DNA from: Bacteroidota bacterium
Lineage (GTDB): Bacteria > Bacteroidota > Ignavibacteria > Ignavibacteriales > Melioribacteraceae
Assembly: GCA_018818165.1 (NCBI GenBank)
Contig: JAHISP010000088.1
Location: forward strand, 1 to 64,000
Direction of reading: 5' to 3'
DNA: 64,000 nucleotides
The stretch's first letter is position 1. Each line of letters starts with the position of its first letter. The translations under genes were made by a program, and so were the position numbers. Under the pieces are notes generated by a model. That model saw nothing but the letters and a program-made list of their open reading frames with translations, ran no database searches and had not been told where the DNA came from. Of the stretch, positions 43,537 to 53,822 are shown piece after piece.

Positions 43537-45057
43537 ATGTTAAAGAATATGAATAAAATTAAAGTTTTCTCAATGATGTTTGCTTTCCTTGCAGTTTCGT
43601 CTTTATCAGCACAGCATCGTGGTGATTTATTCTCTTTCCAAGGCTTAACAGATTTTAATGATAATGATGCAAAAGCCGCATCTATGGCAGGTGCAGTCAC
43701 TGCTCTTTCTGGTGATGTTTCCCTTATGTTTTATAACCCTGCTTCAATTTCTGATGTTAAAAATATTCAAATTGCAGTTTCTGGAAATTACTTAACTAAC
43801 TCTTGGAGAGAAAATCAGAACTATAAACCTAATCGTTTATTTGTAACACTTCCTTTTTACCTAGAAGGTCTTTACACTCCAAACCCTGAACAAGATGGAA
43901 TGTTTGATCACGAAAGATTGTGGACAGATGATAATCTAATTGATTCTTCATATGTAATTAGAGAACCAATTCTTGGATTAGATCCATACTCAGAAGAAGC
44001 TGCAGATTGGAAGGAATCACAAAATAAATTTACTTCTAATAATATTGCTGTTGCTTTTCCATTTACAATTTCTGGTGAAGATTTTACAGTTTCAGCAGCT
44101 TATAATAACATTATAAATATTGAAGACCTTGATAGAAATCAGACATATCTTGATCCGCATATTGGATATTTAGGATATGGTGGTGATATTGGGCGAGTAG
44201 ATGGTGTTGACACAATGGTAATGAATTGGTCAAGTTTCTACAGAAAAAGTTCGGGAAATATGGACAATATTGCTTTTGCTGTTTCATACAAAGTTGCAGA
44301 AATTTTGAATGTTGGGTTTAGTATGAATTATTCATGGGGGAGTACAGATGATATACTTTACCTTGAGAGAATTGGAACTTTTCATTTAATGGATCAGCAA
44401 AGATTTAAATTTTGGTACCAAGATGTTTATGACGAAATAAAAGGGACTTCTGATTATTCCACAACTAGGTTTAATCTTGGTTTTCAACTTAATTTAAACC
44501 AATTTAAATTTGGGGTAAAAATAGATTTGCCTTATACTCTTCAAAAGGATTGGAATTATACTTTTACTTATACAGATTCTATACAACAAAATACTTTGTC
44601 TTCAAAAGGAACAGATAAATTTAATTTTCCAGCAGTTTATAATTTTGGTATTGGATACACACCAGTTGATAATTTTATATTTACCATAGATTATGAATAT
44701 GCTCCATATAACGAAACTACTGCTGAATTTGAAATTCCAAACCCAACATTTCGTGAATTGCCAGATCGCCATTCATTTAGATTTGGTGCTGAGTACTCAC
44801 CAATTGAATTAATTTCAATAAGAGCCGGTTACAAAGATGTTCCAAACTTATTTATTCCTGACGGTTCTGCTATTCAAACTTCTGGTCCAAGTTCTAAAAG
44901 TTATACTTTCGGTTTTGGATTAAACACAGATTATGGAAAGTTAAATATTTCATACGAAATGAGAATGCTCAGATATTATGACTCTTATTATAGCAATACA
45001 AATTATAATACTAACGAATTTACAAATCTTTTATTCGGTTATACAATTGAATTATAA
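43537..45057 (+). CDS. Outer-membrane barrel protein, OmpP1/FadL-like
   Basis: The protein has about 506 residues, with a signal peptide ending LSAQ. FNDNDAKAASMAGAVTALSGDVSLMFYNPASISDV matches the N-terminal hatch of FadL/OmpP1-type transporters. Strands continue to the C-terminal NLLFGYTIEL. The frame begins five codons upstream with GTG at 43522, but GGAG nine bases before the ATG at 43537 favours the later start. FadL-type channels pass hydrophobic or aromatic molecules and, in this phylum, diverse small substrates. The context suggests a role in product uptake or secretion, not lipid transport. Confidence 0.75.
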   Translation: MLKNMNKIKVFSMMFAFLAVSSLSAQHRGDLFSFQGLTDFNDNDAKAASMAGAVTALSGDVSLMFYNPASISDVKNIQIAVSGNYLTNSWRENQNYKPNRLFVTLPFYLEGLYTPNPEQDGMFDHERLWTDDNLIDSSYVIREPILGLDPYSEEAADWKESQNKFTSNNIAVAFPFTISGEDFTVSAAYNNIINIEDLDRNQTYLDPHIGYLGYGGDIGRVDGVDTMVMNWSSFYRKSSGNMDNIAFAVSYKVAEILNVGFSMNYSWGSTDDILYLERIGTFHLMDQQRFKFWYQDVYDEIKGTSDYSTTRFNLGFQLNLNQFKFGVKIDLPYTLQKDWNYTFTYTDSIQQNTLSSKGTDKFNFPAVYNFGIGYTPVDNFIFTIDYEYAPYNETTAEFEIPNPTFRELPDRHSFRFGAEYSPIELISIRAGYKDVPNLFIPDGSAIQTSGPSSKSYTFGFGLNTDYGKLNISYEMRMLRYYDSYYSNTNYNTNEFTNLLFGYTIEL

Positions 45058-45090
45058 ATATAAAATCAAATAAAAAGTCGGAGGCACTAA

Positions 45091-46719
45091 ATGAAAAAAC
45101 CATTTACATTTTTAATGTCAATATTTATTGTTGGTTCTTTATATGCACAACCAACAAGTATTGATGTAACAGATAATTATGATTTTCAGCAAGCGGTAAA
45201 ATATGCTGTTGGAAATGGAGTTGATACACTGTTCTTATCAACTCCAAATGGATTATATACAACTACAGATACTTCATATTTCAGTATTACAAAACCACTT
45301 GTAATTATGAAAAAGCCTGGTGTTGAAGGAACGCCAACAATTACACATAGTGACGATAGTACATCAGTTCTTGAAATTTTTAGAGTGGTCAACGATTTTA
45401 CTATTGATGGTGTTATCTTAGATGGTGGAAATGCAGTTTCCCACGGAATGAAATATGCTATTAGAGCTGGAAACGGTGAGTATGATTATCCTCTTTTTAA
45501 AACTAGCTCTGATATTACTGTTAGAAATTGTGTATTCAAAGATTTTTATCAGAACAAAGATATTGAGGCCGCTGGTCATGGAGTTTATTTCCTAAAAGAT
45601 GTTGTTGCTGGTACAGTGAGAATTGAAAACTGTACATTCCAAAATATTGGCGATGAAGCAATTAGAATGGCTGAAACAGAGAAATTTGCAACAGAAAAAA
45701 TAGCTGATACTCTAATAGTTAGAAATTGTACTTTTACAAATATTGATGCAGAATGTGTTAGGTTTTATGGAAATACTGATACATCAGATGCGAATGATGC
45801 ATATTTATTCCTCGAAAATTTGACAATTTATAAATCTGCAACAAGAGTTATTTATGTTAAAAACAGCAGAAACACAATAGCACAGAATATAATAATAACA
45901 GATGCAAGACTTTGCGGTTATGATAGATCTGATAGAAATTCGTATTCAATTCAAGTTCAATTAAAAGGTTCGAGAGTATCAAATGTTGATACCTTAAATA
46001 TGGTTTATGGTGCAATTCACGATATAAACACAATAGGTGCAACAAAAAAAGCCGACGGTGTTTTTAATCTTTTTTCATTTGACCCACTTTATGCTGATGC
46101 AGATAACTTAGATTTAACCCTTGCTCCATCTTCCCCAGCTTTTTATTCTGGAACAAATAATACACATTTGGGAGATTTAAGATGGGCAACTGCTACACCA
46201 ACATCATCGCCAGTTAATATGACAATTGAAGGAAATGGTACTGTTGAATTTAGTCCAGAAAGATTGGGATTAACTTTTGTGACAGGTACTTCTGTAACAA
46301 TAACCGCTATTCCAGATACTGGTAATCAATTTGTTGAATGGACCGGTGATTTAATAGGAACAGATAACCCAGCAACTATTACTGCTACAGGTAAAAAAGA
46401 TATTACTGCAATATTTTCACCAAGTACAGATGTTGATGATGACTTAAGTATTCCCGTTGAGTATTCACTTAACCAAAATTATCCTAATCCATTTAACCCA
46501 AGTACAACAATATCATTCTCACTAAAACAAAGTGGTTTTACCTCATTGGTTGTGTATGATATTCTCGGAAGAGAAATAGCTACCCTTGTTAATAATCAAA
46601 TGAATGTTGGTAAATACAACATAGCATTTAATGCAAGTGAAATATCATCAGGTATTTATTTCTACCAAATAAAATCTGGTGATTTTTCTAAAACTATGAA
46701 AATGATGTTATTAAAATAG
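45091..46719 (+). CDS. T9SS-exported right-handed beta-helix protein, alginate-lyase-associated
   Basis: The 542-residue protein starts with a signal peptide (to YAQ, about 18). A right-handed beta-helix (about 20-370) carries NCxF-type turns: VRNCVFKDF, IENCTFQNIGDEAIRM, VRNCTFTNIDAECVRFY. This architecture is found in DUF4957/DUF5123 modules beside PL6 alginate lyases. One bacterial B-repeat follows (about 375-445; EGNGTVEFSP, FVEWTGDLIG), then a T9SS domain opening LNQNYPNPFNPSTTI and ending MMLLK. It is closely similar to the third helix module of the 1414-residue protein at 49570. I see no PL6 Lys/Arg pair, so it may be a binding or accessory protein, not a lyase. GGAG precedes the start. 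Confidence 0.8.
   Translation: MKKPFTFLMSIFIVGSLYAQPTSIDVTDNYDFQQAVKYAVGNGVDTLFLSTPNGLYTTTDTSYFSITKPLVIMKKPGVEGTPTITHSDDSTSVLEIFRVVNDFTIDGVILDGGNAVSHGMKYAIRAGNGEYDYPLFKTSSDITVRNCVFKDFYQNKDIEAAGHGVYFLKDVVAGTVRIENCTFQNIGDEAIRMAETEKFATEKIADTLIVRNCTFTNIDAECVRFYGNTDTSDANDAYLFLENLTIYKSATRVIYVKNSRNTIAQNIIITDARLCGYDRSDRNSYSIQVQLKGSRVSNVDTLNMVYGAIHDINTIGATKKADGVFNLFSFDPLYADADNLDLTLAPSSPAFYSGTNNTHLGDLRWATATPTSSPVNMTIEGNGTVEFSPERLGLTFVTGTSVTITAIPDTGNQFVEWTGDLIGTDNPATITATGKKDITAIFSPSTDVDDDLSIPVEYSLNQNYPNPFNPSTTISFSLKQSGFTSLVVYDILGREIATLVNNQMNVGKYNIAFNASEISSGIYFYQIKSGDFSKTMKMMLLK
46678..46718 (+). repeat. 41-bp exact direct repeat, copy 1 (T9SS domain end)
   Basis: The last 41 bases before the third base of the stop codon, beginning GGTGATTTTTCT, are identical to 49495-49535 at the end of the next gene. 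They encode G-D-F-S-K-T-M-K-M-M-L-L-K. Confidence 0.9.
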
Positions 46720-46722
46720 CAA

Positions 46723-49536
46723 ATGTCGATTATGAAAAAAAAACCAACTAAATTGTTGAACATAAACATGATAGTAGTCATTTTGATTACTATCATGTTA
46801 TATACTTTTCCTATCCACTCGCAAGCACTTCTTAAAGCCGATGGACCAGATAATACATATGAATTAATAAATAGTGTTCTTGCCCCTGGGTACGATGTAG
46901 TTGAAAGTCCTGACTGTGCACATCCAGAATTTGGAAGGCATATTTTAGAAATATTAGATGCAGATTTGAATGAGTATGTTTTTCAGTTTAATATTCATGT
47001 AACACCAGACAACGACCGTTGTATAGAGGGTGTTACAGATAGACAGAGAATGGAAATAAAAACATATGAATCATCACCCGATAATTTGAAAGGTGTTGTT
47101 GGTGAGACTGTTACATATAAATGGAAATTTAAGTTACCTTTTGGTTTTCAGTCTTCTAGTAATTTTACACATATTCACCAAATAAAGGCAGTAAACGGTG
47201 AAGATGGCGACCCGTTGTTTACTTTAACTCCTCGGAAAGGCTCACCCAATAAATTGGAGCTTATTCATGACAATACTACAAAAGTTGCAATTGTTAATTT
47301 ATCCGATTTTGAAAATACATGGGTTGAATGCACAGAAGTAATTAAGATTGGTTCATCGGGTACATATTCCATGTCTATTAAAAAAGTTAGTGATGGAACG
47401 AGCCTTCTTTCATATAGCAACAACAGTATAATGACTATTCGTGATGATAATGATTTTATCAGACCCAAATGGGGGATATACAGAAGTTTATTATCATCAT
47501 CAGATTTGCGGGATGAGGCAGTACTTTTTAGTGACTTTTATATTGGTGAAGAAACTGCAACTACTCTACCAAATGCACCATCTGATTTATCAGCCGTAAT
47601 TTCATCCACAACTCAAATTGATCTGACATGGACAGATAATTCATTCAATGAAGAACAGTTTAGAATTGAACGTTCTAATGATGGAATATCATGGAATTTA
47701 TTAACAACTATTGATGCAAATTCTACTACTTATTCAGACACTGGTTTAAATTTATCTACCTCATATTATTATAGAGTTAGGGCTGAAAATACTTTTGGTA
47801 ATTCAAGTTATACTAATACAGTTTATTTTATAATTGGGAAAATTGTATCAATTCAAAATGGGAATTGGAATTCAATATCTACTTGGAGTAGTAATTCAGT
47901 TCCTTTTAGTACAGATAATGTAGAAATAGTATCCGGTGATACGGTTGTAATTAGTGGTTTGCTAAATGAGTGTAGTAATTTAGCAGTTAATGGAGATTTA
48001 AATTTTGCAACAGATGGAACAGTATCTCACATAACAGTAAATGGAGACGTTACAATAGGCAGTAATGGTGACTTTACTTGCGCAAATTTAGACCCAGTTC
48101 ATGCTTATGTAAGTCATACCGCCACATTTTATGGTAATTTTACAAATACTGGTGGTGACTTCGATTTTAGAGTAGGGAGTAATGGTACAACCGGGAATGG
48201 TGTAGATGTTACTTTTGCAGGATCAACAGATGCAACAATAACAGTTACTCAAACCACATATAGCAACAAAGAAGAATTCAATAGTATTACAATAAATAAA
48301 ACCGGTGGAAGCAAAGTAACACTTTCCGGTGGTAATCTTTTTCAATCAAATAATAGTAGTACTGGTCCTTCGTATTTGATTTTTGTAGATGGAATGATTG
48401 AAACAGGGTCCAATATTTGGGCTACCATGGTTACATCAAGTTCAGGCGTTCAAGGAGGAAGTACAACAAGTTATGTAAATGGCAAACTAGGACGAGGATT
48501 GGCTACCTCTGGTGGCACGAATAGAGAATTTGAAATAGGAACATCGAGTGGATATAGACCACTCAAGCTTTATTCTACAACTGGTTTAGCAAGTAAGAGT
48601 TTTGTTGTAGCATCAATTATAGAAGGCAATGCAGCTAATGGTAGTACATTAAGTGGGGGAATAGAAAAAGTGTCTGAGTTGAGGTATTATGAAATAACAG
48701 CCTATGTTGGAGCAACAATGTCAGCGGCTACAGTTTCCATAAATGAATTAAGGCCTTCCTACTTAGATAATGATGGAGTAACAAGTGGCAACACAAATTT
48801 ACGAGTAGCTTATTCAACAGATAGTAGAGCAAATTGGATTGGTATAGGACAAAGTAGCACACACACAACAGATCCAAAATCGACCCCCACAACAATTGAA
48901 CCAGATGTAGTCACTCCAGCTTTAACACTAGATGAAACAACAACTACAATAGATGTAGCTATAGCAAACGCACCGGATGGAGGTAATGCATTACCAGTTG
49001 AGTTAATATCTTTTTCAGCAAATACAATAAATGGTTCACTAGTTTTAACTTGGAACACAGCAACAGAAGTAAACAATTATGGATTTGAAATAGAATCTTC
49101 AAATGATAAAGTAACATGGTCATTAAATGGTTTTGTTGAAGGGCATGGAAATAGTAATTCACCCAAGGAATATAGTTTTGTAACAAAAGATGTTGCTTCA
49201 TATTACAGATTAAAACAAATAGATACAGAGGGTTCATATTGCTATAGTGATGAAATAGAAATTACATTTAACTTGAGTTACCAGTTAAATCAAAATCATC
49301 CAAATCCGTTTAATCCAAGTACAACAATAAGTTACAGTTTACCCAAGTCAACTCAAGTAAATTTAGTTGTTTACAATGCTCTAGGTCAACAAGTAGTAGA
49401 ACTTGTAAATGAAACAATGGATGCAGGCACTCATCAAGTTAATTTTGATGCATCACAATTAACAAGTGGTATGTATTTCTATAAAATACAAACCGGTGAT
49501 TTTTCTAAAACTATGAAAATGATGTTATTAAAATAA
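46723..49536 (+). CDS. T9SS-exported jelly-roll polysaccharide lyase-like protein
   Basis: The 937-residue protein (a second in-frame ATG at 46732 is equally likely) has a signal peptide to IHSQ. Residues about 30-285 look like a concanavalin-A-type jelly-roll lyase (heparin-lyase/PL7/PL20-like fold). RQRMEIKTY lies on one strand, FTHIHQIKA on the next and PKWGIYRS near the end, giving Arg, His, Gln and Lys/Tyr at positions used by such enzymes. A fibronectin-III domain follows (about 285-370), then a Thr/Ser-rich beta region (GNWNSISTWSSNSVPF and later repeats), a second sandwich domain (VELISFSANTINGSLVLTWNT) and a T9SS domain (NQNHPNPFNPSTTI). The exact lyase family is uncertain; alginate or another uronan are both possible. 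It starts three bases after the previous stop. Confidence 0.68.
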   Translation: MSIMKKKPTKLLNINMIVVILITIMLYTFPIHSQALLKADGPDNTYELINSVLAPGYDVVESPDCAHPEFGRHILEILDADLNEYVFQFNIHVTPDNDRCIEGVTDRQRMEIKTYESSPDNLKGVVGETVTYKWKFKLPFGFQSSSNFTHIHQIKAVNGEDGDPLFTLTPRKGSPNKLELIHDNTTKVAIVNLSDFENTWVECTEVIKIGSSGTYSMSIKKVSDGTSLLSYSNNSIMTIRDDNDFIRPKWGIYRSLLSSSDLRDEAVLFSDFYIGEETATTLPNAPSDLSAVISSTTQIDLTWTDNSFNEEQFRIERSNDGISWNLLTTIDANSTTYSDTGLNLSTSYYYRVRAENTFGNSSYTNTVYFIIGKIVSIQNGNWNSISTWSSNSVPFSTDNVEIVSGDTVVISGLLNECSNLAVNGDLNFATDGTVSHITVNGDVTIGSNGDFTCANLDPVHAYVSHTATFYGNFTNTGGDFDFRVGSNGTTGNGVDVTFAGSTDATITVTQTTYSNKEEFNSITINKTGGSKVTLSGGNLFQSNNSSTGPSYLIFVDGMIETGSNIWATMVTSSSGVQGGSTTSYVNGKLGRGLATSGGTNREFEIGTSSGYRPLKLYSTTGLASKSFVVASIIEGNAANGSTLSGGIEKVSELRYYEITAYVGATMSAATVSINELRPSYLDNDGVTSGNTNLRVAYSTDSRANWIGIGQSSTHTTDPKSTPTTIEPDVVTPALTLDETTTTIDVAIANAPDGGNALPVELISFSANTINGSLVLTWNTATEVNNYGFEIESSNDKVTWSLNGFVEGHGNSNSPKEYSFVTKDVASYYRLKQIDTEGSYCYSDEIEITFNLSYQLNQNHPNPFNPSTTISYSLPKSTQVNLVVYNALGQQVVELVNETMDAGTHQVNFDASQLTSGMYFYKIQTGDFSKTMKMMLLK
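49495..49535 (+). repeat. 41-bp exact direct repeat, copy 2 (T9SS domain end)
   Basis: Identical to 46678-46718 (see that entry). Sequence on both sides diverges, so the identity stops at the end of the reading frame. Confidence 0.9.
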
Positions 49537-49569
49537 TGATTTAACTATCTAACTAATTAGGAGAAAGAA

Positions 49570-52500
49570 ATGAAATTATTTAAGTTACTAACAGCTTTTG
49601 TTCTTCTAGGATTATTTTCTAGTATTACAATGGCTCAAACTGTTCATCAAGTAGCAGAAGGAACTGATGTACTAAAAACAGCAATTGATGCTGCTTTTAC
49701 GGGCGATATAATTGAGCTTACAACAAGTGGGGGATTATATCTATCATCTGACCAAATAGTAATAGATAAAGATATTACTATTAGAGCTCATGCCGATTTA
49801 GCAACGAAACCCATACTAAAATATGTTGGTACAGCAACAAGTGCTTATATGTTTAAAGGCGTAGGCTCTGCAAGACTAGCTTTTGAGGGGCTAGAGTTTG
49901 ATGGAGATGGAACAGGAAATGGAGCAGCAGCAAAAGCAAAATACATAGCACGTCTTGATAACGCTGATACTACTGCAACACTTGGTTTACATATGAACAA
50001 TTGTGATGCACATGACTTTAATGATAAATTCATCAAACCTTATGCAAGTTGTGGTATGGATTCAATGGTTGTAACTAATTCAACATTCTACAACGGTGCT
50101 TCTGAAGGAATAGTTCTTTATACTGGCGGTTCAAGTGACCCAGCTGTACATCTTGATGTCGCAATAATTGAAAATTGTACTTTCTACAACATTGAACGTG
50201 AAGCAATCAAAGGTCAGACATATCCAAATACAAAGGTAATGGTAAATCATTGTACTTTCTATAAAATTGGAGAAGTTGAAAAAAAACCAATGGTTTATTT
50301 TCGTGATATGATAGATGTAGTTGTAAAAAACTCAGTTTTCGCAGAAAACAATAATGCTGATAATGAAAAGTTTGCAGATTTTGCAAGTGATGTAAGTTTG
50401 TTCCATAATAATACAGTTTGGGGAACCACAAACTTTGAAGTTGGTAATGCAACAGTAACAGATACACTTCATGCAGATCCTTTATTTGCAGATGCTGCAA
50501 ATTATGATTTTACTTTAGATGTAAATTCACCTGCAATTGGCTATGCCAATGATGGAAAAGCTGCAGGAGATTTACGCTGGGATCCAACAGTAGGAAATCC
50601 AGTGGTCTATATGGTTGAAGCTGGTACTGATGTTTTAAAAGCAGCAATTGATGCTGCCAAAGCTGGTGATATTATTGAACTTGCAACAAGTGGAGGTTCA
50701 TATTTATCAACTGATCAAATAGTAATTGATAAAGATATTACTATCATGGCATCTTCTGATTTAGCGGAAAAACCAATTCTAAAATATGTTGGTACTTCAA
50801 CAAGTGCTTATATGTTTAAACTACTTTCTTCTCCAAAAATTATTCTTAAAGATATTGTCTTTGCTGGAGATGGAGTTGCAGATGGTGGCGCAGCAAAAGC
50901 AAAATACGCAATGATCATGGATAACGATGATACTTCAGGTACCATGAAAATATTAATTGACAACTGTGATATGAGCGATTTTACGGATAAAATAATTAAA
51001 CCTTATGCAGATTGTGGAATAGATTCACTTTTAATCTATAATTCTACTTTCTCAAATAGTAGAGAAGGAGTATTTCTTTTTTCTGGAACATCTTCAGATC
51101 CTGCAGTGAAGCTAAAATACGCCGAAATAATAAATTGTACTTTTTATGGAATGCAAAGGGAAGCAATTAAGGGGCAAACAAATCCTAATACAAAATTATT
51201 AGTTGACCATTGCACATTTTATAATAATGGTGGCACAGCTAAAGCCTTAATCTATATTGCCGATCTATTGGAAGTTGAAATTAAGAATAGCATATTTTCT
51301 AAAAATGGTTATTCATCATATTATATGCGTTTAGCTAACGAAACTAATTTATTTCATAATAATGTACTTTATGATGTTGCAAGTAGAGAAATATTGAATG
51401 GTACTTCAGCCATAGATACGTTGTTTGCAGATCCACAATTTCTTGATGCTGCAAATGCTAATTTTACACTTGCATCTTCTTCTCTTGCAAGAACTGCTGC
51501 CGAAGGCGGTACACCCGCTGGTGATCTTCGTTGGGCAATAGATCCTAATAGTAAAATATTAAGTGTAGTTACTGAAGGTAATGGAATTGTAAAATTGGAT
51601 CCAGCTGGTGGAGTTTATTTACCTGGTACTTCAGTTACAATGACTGCTGCTGCAGCGCTTGGATGGGAATTTGAATCATGGTCAGGATTTAGTGTATTTC
51701 CTCCGAACCAGAACCCAACAACAATTGTCGTTAATGATAATATGACAGTTACGGCTAAATTTAAAAATTTAACTCCTCAAGTTACACTTTCAATAGATTC
51801 TATTGGACTTGGAAGTGTGGTTACAAATCCTTCAGCTAGTGATGAAGGTACATTTGATAAAGGTACTACAGTTGAATTAACCGCTGTACCAGCAACCGAT
51901 TGGGAATTTGTAGAATGGTTAGGTGATGTTACCGGAACAACTAATCCAATTACAACAACTCTCGATTCTAATATGGTTGTGACTGCTTCATTTAAGAGCA
52001 CACTAACTCAGTTTGCTTTAACTGCAACTATTATTGGTAAAGGTGATATTTCTATTGATCCAATGCCTGTTATTGCTACTTATGATACAAATACAATAGT
52101 TCATGTGACTGCAGTTCCAGCAATTGGATGGACCTTTAATGGATGGTCAGTTGACTTAACTGGAACATCGTTAACTGATTCTGTAACGATGGATAGTGAT
52201 AAAAATATTACTGCTACATTTCTCGAAAATCAAATTGCTGGTGGAGTTTTAGAAATTGATTCAACTTGGGATTTATATGATGCTATTGAATATGCAAATA
52301 ACAATTCTACTGTTCATACATTGTTATTAACAACTGCCGGACTATATACAAGTAATACGACAGCAACAGTTTCAGTTTGGGAACCTCTAACAATTAAGGC
52401 AGCTGATGGATTAGATTCAAAACCAATTTTGAGTAATTCTGATCCTGATGGTATTGCGGGTGAAATTGATATTTTAAGAGTTTATAATGACATTACTTTA

Positions 52501-53814
52501 AAAGGTGTTATTATTGATGGAAGCACAAATTATTCTGCTGGAATGAAGTATGGAGTTCGTTATTCAAATGGAACTGCTCCAGATACCGTAAAATGGGGAT
52601 CTAATGCAACATTCATGGATGTAGAATTTAGACATTTATTTGATGATGGAAAAGAAACTGGTGATGGTCATGCTTTTAAGCTTGACAAAGAATTGATTCT
52701 TGGTGTCGTTAAATTTGAAGGGTGTACTTTTAATGATATTGGTTATGAAGCTATAAGAATGTCAGATACTGAAAAATGGACGACCGATAGAATTTTTGAT
52801 TCGTTGATAGTTAGAAATTGTACATTTACAAATATTGATGCAGAGGGAATTAGATATTATTCTGATTTAGAGCCAAATACTCCAGATGCACCAGTTATTA
52901 TTGAAAATGTTACTTTTGATAATTCATCCACAAGTACTATATACTTGAAAAATAGTGGTGGAGCAATTGTTCGTAATATTATTATATCAAATCCTAGAAA
53001 ATCGGGACATGGTAGAGATGGTGATTTGATGAATGCACAAGGTACTAACGATGGTACAAATCAAATATCAACATTTGTAAGCAATATTGATACATTTAAT
53101 GTCGGTGGTGTTACAATAGCTACTGTTGATAATGAAGTTGATGAAGCTACAATTTATGGCATTGATCCAATGTACGAAGATGCAGCTAATATGAATTGGA
53201 CACTTTTAGCAAATTCGCATCTTTATAATTTAGGCTATGATGGTAAAACTATTGGTGATTTAAGATGGGCAACTAACATTCCAACTTCAGTAGCATTAAC
53301 AATTACTGCCGAAAATGGAAATGTACTATTTGATCCATTACCAATTGGTAAAACTTATGATCCACAAACTGTTGTTACTGTGACGGCTGTTCCTGACTCT
53401 GGTTATTTGTTCGTAAATTGGGCAGGTGATCTCACAGGCAATGTTAATCCCAGCACAATCACAATGGATGGAAACAAATCAGTAACAGCAGTTTTTGATG
53501 TTGATACTGATGTAAATGACCTTCAAATTCCAAAAGAATTTGGATTATCACAAAATTATCCAAATCCATTTAATCCGTCTACAACAATAAACTTTGCATT
53601 GCCGGCTCAATCTGTAATTACTTTAAGAATATATGATATTCTTGGTCAAGTGGTTACAACATTGTACAACAATAAAATTGTTGAAGCAGGTTATCAATCT
53701 GTTCATTGGAATGGAATAAACCTTGCATCAGGACTTTATATTTATCGCTTAGATGCAAAAGGTAGTGATGGTAAGGAATTTGTAAAATCATTGAAAATGA
53801 TGTTCCTTAAATAG
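49570..53814 (+). CDS. T9SS-exported triple beta-helix protein with four B-repeats
   Basis: The 1414-residue protein has a signal peptide (to TMAQ). Helix module A (about 24-345) and module B (about 350-660) are near-duplicates: both contain EAIKGQT, DKDITI and KPILKYVG. Three tandem bacterial B-repeats (about 660-890) follow, each with a G-W-x-F/E-F...W pattern and a V-T-A-x-F end. Helix module C (about 895-1235) resembles the protein at 45091. A fourth B-repeat and a T9SS domain (LSQNYPNPFNPSTTI) close it. Modules have NCTF turns of the DUF4957/DUF5123 type linked to PL6 lyases. No PL6 Lys/Arg pair is evident, so carbohydrate binding is as likely as catalysis. GGAG precedes the start. Confidence 0.8.
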   Translation: MKLFKLLTAFVLLGLFSSITMAQTVHQVAEGTDVLKTAIDAAFTGDIIELTTSGGLYLSSDQIVIDKDITIRAHADLATKPILKYVGTATSAYMFKGVGSARLAFEGLEFDGDGTGNGAAAKAKYIARLDNADTTATLGLHMNNCDAHDFNDKFIKPYASCGMDSMVVTNSTFYNGASEGIVLYTGGSSDPAVHLDVAIIENCTFYNIEREAIKGQTYPNTKVMVNHCTFYKIGEVEKKPMVYFRDMIDVVVKNSVFAENNNADNEKFADFASDVSLFHNNTVWGTTNFEVGNATVTDTLHADPLFADAANYDFTLDVNSPAIGYANDGKAAGDLRWDPTVGNPVVYMVEAGTDVLKAAIDAAKAGDIIELATSGGSYLSTDQIVIDKDITIMASSDLAEKPILKYVGTSTSAYMFKLLSSPKIILKDIVFAGDGVADGGAAKAKYAMIMDNDDTSGTMKILIDNCDMSDFTDKIIKPYADCGIDSLLIYNSTFSNSREGVFLFSGTSSDPAVKLKYAEIINCTFYGMQREAIKGQTNPNTKLLVDHCTFYNNGGTAKALIYIADLLEVEIKNSIFSKNGYSSYYMRLANETNLFHNNVLYDVASREILNGTSAIDTLFADPQFLDAANANFTLASSSLARTAAEGGTPAGDLRWAIDPNSKILSVVTEGNGIVKLDPAGGVYLPGTSVTMTAAAALGWEFESWSGFSVFPPNQNPTTIVVNDNMTVTAKFKNLTPQVTLSIDSIGLGSVVTNPSASDEGTFDKGTTVELTAVPATDWEFVEWLGDVTGTTNPITTTLDSNMVVTASFKSTLTQFALTATIIGKGDISIDPMPVIATYDTNTIVHVTAVPAIGWTFNGWSVDLTGTSLTDSVTMDSDKNITATFLENQIAGGVLEIDSTWDLYDAIEYANNNSTVHTLLLTTAGLYTSNTTATVSVWEPLTIKAADGLDSKPILSNSDPDGIAGEIDILRVYNDITLKGVIIDGSTNYSAGMKYGVRYSNGTAPDTVKWGSNATFMDVEFRHLFDDGKETGDGHAFKLDKELILGVVKFEGCTFNDIGYEAIRMSDTEKWTTDRIFDSLIVRNCTFTNIDAEGIRYYSDLEPNTPDAPVIIENVTFDNSSTSTIYLKNSGGAIVRNIIISNPRKSGHGRDGDLMNAQGTNDGTNQISTFVSNIDTFNVGGVTIATVDNEVDEATIYGIDPMYEDAANMNWTLLANSHLYNLGYDGKTIGDLRWATNIPTSVALTITAENGNVLFDPLPIGKTYDPQTVVTVTAVPDSGYLFVNWAGDLTGNVNPSTITMDGNKSVTAVFDVDTDVNDLQIPKEFGLSQNYPNPFNPSTTINFALPAQSVITLRIYDILGQVVTTLYNNKIVEAGYQSVHWNGINLASGLYIYRLDAKGSDGKEFVKSLKMMFLK
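49660..51535 (+). repeat. Tandem duplication of a beta-helix module inside one gene
   Basis: Modules A (about 49640-50590) and B (about 50610-51535) match along most of their length. The DNA is still close in places: a stretch at about 49750-49781 differs from its partner at about 50713-50744 by only two bases, a sign of recent duplication. Confidence 0.75.
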
Positions 53815-53822
53815 TACAAATT

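Noticed and set aside
46723-49536. Straight PL7 alginate lyase call
   Set aside because: The strand motifs (RQRMEIK, HIHQIKA, GIYRS) only resemble the PL7 R-E-L-R, Q-I-H and Y-F-K-A-G blocks; kept as jelly-roll lyase-like.
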